Shown here one piece after another: positions 35,883-48,654 of a DNA stretch of 64,000 nt (its first letter is position 1; the number at the start of each line of letters is the position of its first letter). Below the pieces are notes generated by a model, which made no database searches, was not told the origin of the DNA, and saw only the letters and a list, made by a program, of their open reading frames with translations. The stretch comes from Rapana venosa (Eukaryota; Mollusca; Gastropoda; Neogastropoda; Muricidae). Position numbers and translations under genes: made by a program. The stretch lies in NCBI GenBank assembly GCA_028751875.1, contig CM054151.1, positions 40,128,733 through 40,192,732 on the forward strand, in the 5' to 3' direction.

Positions 35883-38800
35883 ACACACACAACCCCCTTC
35901 CCCCTACACACACACACACACACCTTCCATCCCCACCCCTCACACACATGCTAAAAGAAACAAAAGTAACGGAGCACACACCTGGTTGAGAAGAGGGGGT
36001 CTGACAGGTTTGGGGGGTGAAGACTTTGTGGCAAACTCTGGTCTGGGTGGAAACTGCGGGGCAAAGTTGCCTCCTGATGGCTGATTCTGAAACATGTGGG
36101 CATGGGGAGGGAGGGGGAAGGGGGGAAGAAGGATGTCATGAGTTAGATACACTGATCTTGATGATAGGCAGCTGAAGAAAAAAAATCATGTTCATACAAT
36201 GTCAGACAGCTACAAACCCTTTTCTTTTTTCTCTCCTGTTCTTCAGCTAGAATTCCAAGGTTCACCAATGCTGACATTTTGTGTATGCGATCATTTTTGT
36301 AATGAGCTAGATATGCCTGTTTTGATGATATGCAGCCAAAGAAAAAATCATGTCTACATGATGTCTGAGAGTTACAAACTCTTTTTTTTTAATCTGTTCC
36401 TCGGCTAGATTTCCATGGTTCATCAATGGTCAGATTTTGCGTATGCGACCATTTTTGTTATGAGCTTGATATACACTAGTCTTGATGATATGCAGCCGAA
36501 GAAGAAATATTGTCTAGATGATGTCTGAGAGTTACAAACCCTATTTTTATTTCTCATGTTCCTCGGGTAGAGCTCCAAGATTCACCAATGGCAAGATTTT
36601 GTGTATGCGACCATTTTTGCCTACCATCAAGGTAGCCGCATTCTGACTTCAGGGCTGGTGTCTAAACACGACACCAGTGTGCAGGCATTTTAAACATTTT
36701 GTTATCCTTTCCTACTAGAACACAATGACCTACTCTTCCAAAAGGCTGAGCAGGTTTTAACACGTATCCACGATGTTCTGCGTGCGTTCGCACCCAGGAC
36801 CTCAATTCATCATCTGATCTGAAGGACTTTCCAGGCAGTGGAGTAAACATTGATGTTAACTCCAGGGGGAAAAAAAATTCCCTCAAATGGGGGCCTAAGT
36901 GATGACTTAAACCCTGGCAAAAAAGATCACAAGCTCAACACTTTTTAAAAATTTTATTTTTTATTCTTTTATATCGAGGATAATGGAATAAGCACTCATG
37001 TGCTTTTTTACATCCAGTCCCCGTGTGTATGCAGTTTTGTCAATTTTGTCATGTTTCCACTCTAACCACTAACTGTTTTGATTCAAACACAGACTGATGT
37101 ATGCATTTGCAATGGGTTAACATCTTCCATCCACCCCTAATAAGCAGTGTAAGAACAGCAGGACAAGCACACTGTGCAAGTCCAGCACAACTCAGTCAAG
37201 GGTCTAGGGCCCAGTACTAAAATTAGTGCACCCCATTCCTTTTACCAGGTCTAGCGCGGTCAGTTCCTACACTATTATCAGCATCAGCTGGGCTGGAATG
37301 GGATGGAATGAATAGCAGCTGAGAGTAGCTGAAAGTGGGGGAAAATGGCAGCTGTGCAAGTACACTACAGAAGAGGAGGCAGCAAATAACACAACTACAA
37401 AAACCACCTAAAAAAAATGGGGGGGTGGGGGGGGGGATTTTTTTATAAAAAAGAAGGAAAATTGCCCTTTACAGTACAAACAAGACAACCACACACAAAA
37501 GACTGTTGCCCATTGCAGTGAAAACAAAGAGATATTTCACCCACACAGAACGATGAAGTCTTTCCCCTCCCCCCCCCCTCCCCACTCCCAACACTATCCG
37601 CACCCCCACCCAGCAAACTCACCTGCCAAGGCTGCCCCATGCTGGGCCCTCCCGGCCCTCCCCGCACTCCTTCCTGACGCACCAGCATGCTGTAGGAACC
37701 TTGACCTTTCTGCATGTTGCCTTGGTAACCAAAGTTCGGCCTCGACTGTTGCTGCCAGGCGTTCCAAGCCGGAGCCGGGAAAGCCTGTGCCGGCTGTTGC
37801 TGCTGCTGCTGCTGTTGTTGTTGCTTCTGCTGTCGTCCTCCCACCTTGCGCATTCCGTGGGTCAGATTTAGCAAGGCCACACCGGGGACTCTGTACCCAC
37901 GCTTTGAGGAGCATCTGAGGTAAAGAAACAAAGAAACATACGCTTTATAAAAAAGAAAACAGAAAAAATCAAAGTGATTGAGAAGGTTGTAAGTGCGCTT
38001 GTTTGCTTCCACTACTATTTCTGCATTAACCCTAGTAGCGCGGTTCCCGGAATATTCCGGTAAAGGCGGGTCTAGGCTGTGTGGCGGATCCCGGAATATT
38101 CCGGGATGACGTGGGTGGTTGTAATTGAAAGCTTACTTTCGCTTTCAAAGGTCAGCCAATGAATGTTAAGGCCGTTGTAGGCCCGCAGAAAGGGGTGAAG
38201 GTCGTTTGACACACACAAGCAACGAAGAATCTGATTGGTTAAGAGTGTATTTTTATTTTTTTTCGGACCAGCCGAGATCATCTTCAACAAAAATGGCGGC
38301 CAGTGTTTGCACTAGAATTTCTTCAAGTGTTTTTCGAGCTTTTTTACAAAATTGACAGCGAGGAGAAGTTTTAGAGGCTGGATTTGGTTGAAATAAACAA
38401 TGAGAGAGATGATGAGGTAAGGATTGTGGAATATTTTTGAAAAACTTGGTAAAAATCGATCGCGATCGGACTGAATCGAGCGGTGCTAGTTTTTGCTGGA
38501 TGGACTTCTTCGCTACTCGGCGATTTCGACGTCACAGATTGTTTTACTTTATTTTGACGCAACGAGGCTTCGAAATAACTGTTGTTGAGTCAAATCGCTA
38601 TGCTGCTGAATACTTTGCATCACATGAAATCAAGCGATCTTTGTATTTTCGTCATAGAAAGCCACCACTTCGCACATTCCGCCATGACGGTCACGATGGC
38701 GTCGATCCTTTCGCTGAACTTTTCCGAGTATTTGGTGACCGTTAAAGCGATACAAACTCCTTATTTTTTGAAAACTAATGTCAAGAAATAGTGTTTACCT

Positions 38801-41800
38801 AATCATGACATTTATGCACCGCAAGAACTTTGCTTATCGTGTTAAAATCGATCCGGGGCCCTGACGATGAAACAGTGATCAGTAGTGCGCACACGATTTT
38901 TTTTTTTTGATTTTTTTTTACATAATCATAATCACTACACATTATTATAAAATTACACTCATTTAAAAGCATATTATCTGTTCTTTCCAGTGATATATAG
39001 CTTAACACATTTAATTCAGTTTTATATATCAATATCAAGGGTTGTTTGAGCCCACCCTCCTCCAAAACAATGCTAGCCAATGTTAATTCAGCCAATAGAA
39101 GTGAGGCTTGTTGCTGCATATTCAGCGCTACTAGGGTTAATATATATGTAAAAAAAAAAGCTGTAGTATGAAATGATACATTCATACAGGAACACTATGT
39201 ACAAAATAAAAAACATCAAAAAGTACCGGCTAGATTTATTGACTTACTTTCAAAATTTATTTATTTATTTATTCTTTTATTTTGACGATAATGGAATAAG
39301 CACTCATGTGCTTTTTTTTATCCAGTGCCCGTGTGTACGTAGTTTTGTCAAGTTTGTCATCTTTTCCCACCGGCACACAATGGCCTACTCTTCCTAAAAG
39401 CGGAACGGGTTTTTACATGCGCGCAAGATGTTCTGCGTACGTTTGCACACGGGACCTCGGTTTATAGTCTCATCTGAAGGACTTATGGGGAGAGTGGAGT
39501 TGGCACTGATGTTAACTCCAGAGGAAAAAGCCTCTTGAACAAGATGCAATCCTGGGGTCAGCAGATCACAAATATATTACTCTAACTGCCAGGCTATCTC
39601 ATCACCCAGTAGTTTGATCTTTTGTGGAGAAAATGTTCTGATTTAAAACACTTAGATGCACAAACACATACACACATACATACATACACACATACATACA
39701 TATACACACACACACATACACACATACATAACACACACACACACACAATCCCATCATCTTGCGCACATGTTAAAACCTATTCCGCTTTTCAGAAGAGTAG
39801 GCCGTTGTGTGCCAGTTGAAACAGATGACAAAACTGACAAAACCGCATGCATACACATGGAGACTTGATGTGAAAAAAAAATCGCACGAGTGCTTATTCA
39901 ATTATCCTTGAAATAAAATAAAATGAACTTTTTTTTTTTTTTAAATGAAGTAAAACAAGATAAAATAAAAAAAATTTAATTTAAAAACCGACCCAGATAC
40001 TATATCACAGAAAGCCTCAACATACTAAACACCATCCCCCTCTCTCCCCGTCTTCTTCCCACTCACCTGAGAATGATACCCCCCACAAACTCCTGGTCGA
40101 AGATGACGTCATACACGGTGTCGCTGTCCGTCTCTCCTGGGTAGATGCCGACGATGGTGCCCCGGAGGCCAAAGGGCACGGAGTACCCCATCTTCACCAC
40201 CACCACCCTGTCCAGCATCTCAAACGTGGTACCCGGGTCTGGTTCCAGGGTCCCTTGGTTGGGCAGAGGCTGAAAACCATGCAGCATTGGTATCATGCTG
40301 TCTGGGTGTTGTTAAGCGCTTAGACTATTTGTTCTCACAAGAAACTGTGCTGCAGAACTTCCATATACTATCATTATTGTTACTAATTTGTGTGTACTAT
40401 TTTGAATCACCACAGATTTTCTCTCTCTCTCCCTCTCTCAAACACACACACACACACACACACACGCAGCCCACAACATCTTACATAGACATTAAAACCA
40501 GTTCTTCCTTTTGGAAGAATAGGCCATTCCTGCTGAAAACAACAGATGACAAACGAACAGAAAAACCAAAAACTCTCTATATATAAACCAACATACACAT
40601 ACTGGTGACCTGTTTAGACAAAAACCCGTAAGTCGGAATCTGGCTACCTTAAAGGTCTCAGTTTACAGGCTCATCTGAAAGATTTTAAGATGAGTGAAGA
40701 CAGTTCCATGCTAACTCTTAAGGAGAAAACCCTCTTGAACGGACACTTCAGCAACGGTTTGAAACCATGCCCTCAGTCGACGTCAGATCATAGGTATGAT
40801 GCCCCTACCACTTAAGCGGCTACTCCTCCCCATCAAAACACAGGGTAGAAAATAAAACTGCCTCTCTTTCCCCCTAAAGTCACTGACACAAGCACATATC
40901 CACAAAGTCACACACACACACACACAGGGGGACGGGACAGCCTAGTGGTTAGAACATTGAGCTCGCAATCTGACGACCCAGGTTCAATTCCCATTCAAGG
41001 GGATGTTTTCCTCTGGAGTAAACATCAGTGCAGACTCCACTCTCCCCAAAAGTCCTTCGAATGAGACTATAACCGAGGTCCCATGTGCGAACGCACGCAG
41101 AACATCTTGCGCACACGTTAAATCCTGTTCCACTTTTCATAAGAGTAGGCCATTGTGTGCCGGTGGGAACAAATGACAGAAGTAACAAAACCACATACAC
41201 ATGGGGACTGGATGTAAAAAAGCACATAAGTGCTTATTCATCATCCTCGATATAAAAGAATAAAATAAAATAATTTTTTTTAAAACACACACACACACAC
41301 ATACAAGCAGCAAAAAGGACTCACTCTGAACAGCAGGTGAGGCTTCACTTGCATCTTCACTTTCTTCTGCTTCTTCTTGTTCTGCTCCTGTTCAAAGATC
41401 AAAAGTCACATTTTAAATTTTCCAGATGGTAGATACACTGACAGAGATATTTAGTGTTCCCCCCCCCCCCACCCCCTCTCTCTCTCCTTTTCTGTCTCTG
41501 TCTGTCTGTCTGTCTGTCTGTCTCTGTTGTCTGTCTGTCTCTATCTCTCTCTAGGGCTGGATCAAAAAAAGAATAGGAATGCTTATCTGTAACACTTGAA
41601 AAATAAAGATTATTCATTTGTTCATTCATTCATTTATCCATTCTCTCTCCCTCTTTCTCCTTCTCTCACTCCCCCTTCTCTCTCCTCCTCCCTCCTTCCC
41701 CTTTTTCCCTTCCTCCCCCTCTCTCTCTCTCTCTCCCCTTCTCCCTCCCTTCCTCTCCCTCCCTTCCCCCTTCTCTCTCCCTCTCTCTTTGTGTTCTCTG

Positions 41801-41816
41801 GAGTTCCCTTATTGGG

Positions 41817-41852
<36 letters not shown>

Positions 41853-42661
41853 ATACAAAAACCGTCAAACGTTTGTTGAAGAGCTGTGAAAACCGAATGC
41901 TATGCTACATGACAAAGATCGAATGGGAAGACAGGGTCACGAATGAAGAACTATGGAGAATGTGCAAAGTTGATGATCTGAAGTCTGTAGCTAGTACCAA
42001 TAGACTGCGCTGGTTTGGGCACGTTCAACGGAAAGCAGACCACCACATCATAAAAAGAGCAATGAACTTCGTAGTGGATGGAAAGAGACCAAAGGGAAGA
42101 CCTAGCAAGACCTGGGCTGCCTGTATTGCAGATGATCTTAGAGAAAGGGGCATAAATAAGGAGGAAGCTCAAAACGGAGAGAGATGGAGAAGGCTCATCA
42201 ATGTCAAACCTCCCCTGGGAGAAACATGACAAAAAAGGAAGAAGAAGAAGTGTGTGTATACAGTGTACATGTATGCATGTCCTCCAAGATGGTCTCTCAC
42301 CGCCACATGGTCGACAGCTAACTCGATGCTCTGGATGACAGTCTCCCCCAGGATGTCTGCCCCGGACTTCATGGATCTGACCTTGGAACAGGGCAGCTCC
42401 TTCAGGTACGCCAGCACGTCCTTCAGCGTCTTGGTGCTGAAAATTTGGCCCGGGACAAAACCTTGCTCAGTTACTGACAGTCCGCATGTACACACACACA
42501 CACACACACAAACACATGCACAAACACACACAGAAGCAAGCAAGTATCTGAACACTTAAAATCAAAGGATCACACACACACTCTCTCTCTCTCTCCCTCT
42601 TCACAATTTTTTGCCAATTTTTTATCACAAAAAGCAGCAGTACACACACACACACACACAC

Positions 42662-42719
<58 letters not shown>

Positions 42720-45700
42720 CCCATCATTTCTCCAACCTTTCGTCACATACTGCAGCAGTACACATACACACACACACACACACACACAGAGGGACACACC
42801 CCAGTATAAAACCAACAGCACACCTGTCTTCGGGAAAGAGCTCGACTTCAGTGTAGATGTCGCTGTTGCCTGTCTGCGAGGACCCGATGTAGTCCCACAA
42901 ATCTGAAAACCTGACCATTCAGAAACAACATTGATCCTCGGAAGTCAGAGTATGGCTGCCTACATGGCGAGGTTATTAAACAAACAGTCTTGTTTAAAAA
43001 CAAATATTTATCCTACGAAGTTATGATACGGCTGCCTATACAGTGAGTAGTTGAATTTTTTTAAGTCATACAGGCAAACTTTTCAACCAGTGTGTGCTTA
43101 CAGTCATTTCTAGGCAAGGGGGAGGGGGGAGGTGGAGGGGGAGTGGATATTCTGGGGGACTCCCAGGGTGTGAATGCATTTTTAACAACAAAAATTTGTC
43201 ATCCATTCCCACCGACATGCAATAGCCTAAACTCACTCAAAAGGCAGAACAGGTTTTAATGTGTGCCCAAGATGGTCCTGCATGTGTTCGCACACGGGAC
43301 CTTAGTTTATAGTCTCATAGGAAGATCTTTGAGGGGGAGTGGAGTAGGTAGCTTCAGAGGAAAAATCCCCTTGAATATGCGTTTCAGTGGTAGCTCAAAC
43401 TCAGGCCCATCAGATCATGAGCACAGCACTCTAACCACTAGGCTATCCTGCCCTGCCCTGCCCCCCCCCTCCCTCCTCCCCTCCTTCAATGCCATTCAAC
43501 GCATGAAAAAAAATCTTAGCTGCAACAATTGACTCCAAGCCAGATCATGTGAGGCAAAGGAAAATGGGTTCTTCACATCACTAGGCACCCAGTCATCCCT
43601 GCTGTGCTCATAATTTTCATTAGGATTCCACACCTCACATTCCCACTTCTTTCATTGAAAAAATAAACATTTTACTTTCTGTCAGAATGGTATGGCATTA
43701 TCATATAATTCCTTTCCATCAACTGGACCATCTTTTCTTGTCCAGCTTTTATTCATTTTTGTTTGTGAATGAATGAATATGCGAATGCTTCTTTTTTTAA
43801 ACATTCTTATTCTTACCTCTGTGCGTGCGTGTGTGCGAGTACATGCGTGCACGCACGTGTGTATGCAGTCACCATCTGCAAGCTAACTACACTAAACGCT
43901 ACTTAACCTGAGCTTGGACAGAGCAAACGCTGTAACCATTGAGCTCCTTCACCCCCCACTAGACACAACAACTCCAGGTAACCCCCCCCCAACAGACACA
44001 ACAACTCCAGGTAACCCCCCAACAGACACAACAACTCCAGGTAACCCCCCACTAGACACAACAACTCCAGGTAACTCCCTCCCTCCCTCCTGCCCCTGTC
44101 CACTCACTCATGGAGGTAGTCGCCGATGACCTGCACGCATTTCTCAGAGTACAGCCACCCCCCGTTGCCCTTCTTGGTGTAGCCCGGCACCTCCTCCCCT
44201 CGCTTGGTGAACTTGAGGTTGAGGCCGATGTTGGCGGTGGACTCCGTGTTGCCCCCGTCCCCGCGCAGGATCATCACCGTGCCTGTCAGGCGTGCCAGCA
44301 TGTGGGTGTTCATCCCCAGCCGCTGGGCCGCCACGTAGCCTGGCATGTACAGCTGGTTTTCTGCCTGAAAGCAAGGCAGCCGCGATGACCTCTCCTTCCC
44401 TGAGAAAGCCTACTCTCAGCTGTCAGTTTCCCCCCACTTTCAGCTACTCTCAGCTGCGGTCCATTCCATTCTATCCCAGCTGGTGCTAATCACAGCAGAA
44501 ACTGACCACACTTGGACTTGGTACAAGGAAGGGGCTAGATTGAGACCTGAGCACTGGCCCCTTGATTGAGATGCTGGATTTGTTTGCTGTGGCCTTGTTT
44601 AGGGCGCTTATGTTCACAAGCCTGACCTTGCAAACCCAGCAGAACACAGACAAGGGGCCAGAGCCAAAATTACTGCATGCTTTTCTTTTACCAAGTCTAA
44701 ATATGGTCAGCTCCTGCAATAATCAGCACTAGCTGGGGTAAAATGGAATGGACAGCAGCTGGGAGTAGCTGAAAGTGGGGGAAACTGACCACTGTGGTCA
44801 GTCAAGGGTCCAGGGCCTGGAGTTAAAATTAGCACATGTTTTTCTTTTACAGAGACCAAGTGTGGTGAGTTTCTGCTGTAATTAGCACCAGCTGGGCTGG
44901 GTTAGGATAGAATGGAATGGATAACAGCTGAGAGATGCTGAAAGCAGGGGAAACTGACAGCTGTGTAGAGGACAGAGATTACTGGTAGGTTTGCAGGATA
45001 TGCATTACACTGGTAGTGATTTTACTGCATTTTTGGCTTTGTGTGGTACTGATTACTGAATAACGTTCACACAGTCATCAACACAAGGACAGGGTGGAGA
45101 TTTGAAACTCCCTTGATTGAAACTTCTCACTGTCTAGAAACTCAATTGCAAATCCACACAGATAGCAGCAGACTTAACATGCCTTGGGACAGATGGGAAA
45201 AGCATCAAACTATTTCTCTGGCTTAATCACTATCATTTACAAGAATGAGAACAGAAGAAACCTGGACACACATAAATGCACATGCACATACACATGCACA
45301 CACGCATGCACGCACGCACACACACACATGCACACATCTGCAAGCACACAATTATGCAAAGATTCTATTCTTTCCCACACTCATTCACATGCATATTCTA
45401 AACTGTCTTGATCATCCCTTGGACAGACAAGAACTGATCATCTCTGTGCTTAAAATCACAATTGGTCAGCACTGATGACGTATGGATGAAATAAAACTAA
45501 ATGAGTCAATACATCAAAAAGTAAATACAAGGAAACAAAGAGATAAACCTATATACAGTCTCTTTTTTCAGGGTAGTCACCTGTTGTCCCTGGTACACCA
45601 GGGTGAAGTCTGGTTCCTGCAGAACGTTGAAGGACACACGCACCCGACCCTCCTGATTGTCCACCTCCAGAACCTGTCAACAACACACACAACACAACCT

Positions 45701-48534
45701 GTTACATGCAATGATGTCACACACCCACACACACAACACAACTGTTACATGCAATGATGTCACACACACAACACAACCTGTTACATGCAATGATGTCACA
45801 CACACACAACACAACCTGTTACATGCAATGATGTCACACACACAACACAACCTGTTACATGCAATGATGCACACACACACAACACAACCTGTTACACCAA
45901 TGATGTCTCACACACACACACACAACCTGTTACACACAATGATGTCCCACACACACAACACAACCTGTTACACACAATGATGTCCCACACACACACAACA
46001 CAACCTGTTACATGCAATGATGTCACACACACACAACACAACCTGTTACACACAATGTCACACACACACACAACACAACCTGTTACACACAATGATGTCT
46101 CACACACACACACACACACACAACCTGTTACACACAATGATGTCCCACACACACAACACAACCTGTTACACACAATGATGTCCCACACACACAAACACAA
46201 CCTGTTACACACAATGTCCCACACACACAACACAACCTGTTACACACAATGATGTCCCACACACACACAACACAACCTGTTACACACAATGATGTCCCAC
46301 ACACACACAACACAATCTGTTACACACAATGATGTCCCACACACACAACACAACCTGTTACACACAATGATGTCCCACACACACAACACAACCTGTTACA
46401 CACAATGATGTCCCACACACACAACACAACCTGTTACACACAATGATGTCACACACAACACAACCTGTCACACACGGGGACTGGATGTAAAAAAAAAGCA
46501 CATAAGTGCTTATTCCACTATCCTTGATATAAAAGAATTTTGTTTTAATAAAAAAAAAAAACAAGCAATGATGTCACACACACAACACAACCTTTCACCC
46601 ACAATGTCACACAGACTGATGTCACACACACACACACACACACACCTGTCACACACACACACAACACAAGCTGTCACACAAAGATGTCACACACACAACA
46701 CAAGCTGTCACACACAATGTCACACACACACACAAAATCTGTCACACAATATCACACCACACACACAACGCAACCTGTCACACACAATGATGTCACTCAC
46801 ACTCATACAACACAACCTGTCACATGCATGACACAACCTGTCACACAAACAATGACACAACCTCTTACACACAAATGACACCTGTCACACACAATGACAA
46901 CCTGTCACACAAATGTCACACACACAATGCCACACACAATGACCCAACCTGTCACACACACAATGATGTCACACACAATGACACAGCCTGTCACCACAAT
47001 GATGTCACACACAATGACACAGCCTGTCACACACACAATGATGTCACACACAATGACACAGCCTGTCACACACAACAGAACCTGTTACACACAACAACAA
47101 CAACCTGGCTCACCTTTTGCCAGTATTTTCTGTGGCATAATAAATCTTTCTGTTTAAATGTTAAACAATAAGCCTGACCTAGTGTGTCGTTAAAAACTTA
47201 TTAAAATTTCTGTTAAAAAAGACTTATAACACAGCTGGATAAACCACAACACTACTGGGTTTTTTGGTTGTTGGTTGTTGTTGTTGTTTTTTTGGGGGGG
47301 TCGGTTTTTTTCATTCCTCAGCTACAGCTCCGAGGTTCACCAATGGTGACATCTATGCATATGTGACCGTTTCCCTATCCCCAACCCCCCTCCCCTCCCC
47401 AATTTAGGTTGCCACATTTCAACTTCGGAGATGGTGTCTAAACATGACAACTGTGCACTTGCGCACAGGGCCTCAGTTATAAGTCTTATCCAAAAGACTT
47501 TGAAATTCAGTTTGATTTTGATTTTTTTTTGCCAAACTGGGAAGAAAGGGTGAGGCTGGGAATCAAACCCGGAACATCACAGTTTGCTTGTTGGCAGGCG
47601 AATGTCTTAACAATCCTGCCCCCCTCCTTCGTGCACTACCGTTTAATAAAAGGTAAAGGTAAAGGAGTCCCATAACCTATAAGGTCGTAGGGGAGCGAGG
47701 CGTCAGAGACCTCACTTCTCTAGGGCCAGCATATTGAGGGCGGCGCCCATCTCCTCTCCCGTTTAATACTACACAATAAATACCCTCATTGTAAAAAAAA
47801 TAATATAAAAAAAAACAACAGGTTTTTTAAAAAAATGCATAAACCATGATGCTACTGTTTAAATGTTAATCAATAAAAATGTTCTAGTTTACTGTTCTAA
47901 AAGATACTTTTAAAAAAACAAACACACCTGTATAAACCATAATGCTGGTACTTAAATGTTAAAAACAATAATAATTTTTTTAAAGTTCTCATTTACTATT
48001 AAAAACTCATTTTTAAAAAATTTATTAAACCAAAAATCTACTACTTAAATGTTAAAAACAATAAACAATGTTCTAACTTACTGGTAAAAAGAAACCAATT
48101 TTTTAAAAAAACAACAACAAAAATACCTTAACAAACCATAATGCTACTGTTGGAATGTTAAAACAAAAGACATTTATTTATTTGTATTTATAAATAATAA
48201 GTAAATTAAATAAATAAATACCTTTACAAACCATAATGCTACTGTTGGAATGTTAAAAACAAAAGACATGTTTCGGTGTTAAACAATGCACACATTAGAG
48301 TTTATTGTTAACTACACCACACATTCTCGTCTACTGTTTAAAATGCAAACAGCGGACTGACTGACCTCCCCTTGGCAGCCATAGTGCGGGTTACCCAGCA
48401 TGAAGACGGCGGCGTTGTTGGGGAACAGCTCATCCATGGTTTGAAGATGCATGTCGTCCGACGTGTGGGTCAGGATGTCCTGTTGTTGCAATGAAAACTT
48501 CAACTCATAGCCATATGCCAGTATTGGGTTTGGG

Positions 48535-48590
<56 letters not shown>

Positions 48591-48623
48591 TGTCTGTGTA
48601 AAAAGAAAAGGCGGGGGAAAAAG

Positions 48624-48654
<31 letters not shown>

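Noticed and set aside
38026..38041. Telomere-like TTAACCCTAG
   Set aside because: Single occurrence at each end of an element with matching inverted repeat; explained by the TTAA target site and transposon end.
38437..38745. 102-codon frame as a real gene or transposase
   Set aside because: Inside the piggyBac-type element, without a DDE-type motif or a recognisable start context; probably chance or a remnant.
45674..47100. CRISPR-like regular repeat
   Set aside because: Units are contiguous with no unique spacers, in a eukaryotic intron; ordinary minisatellite.
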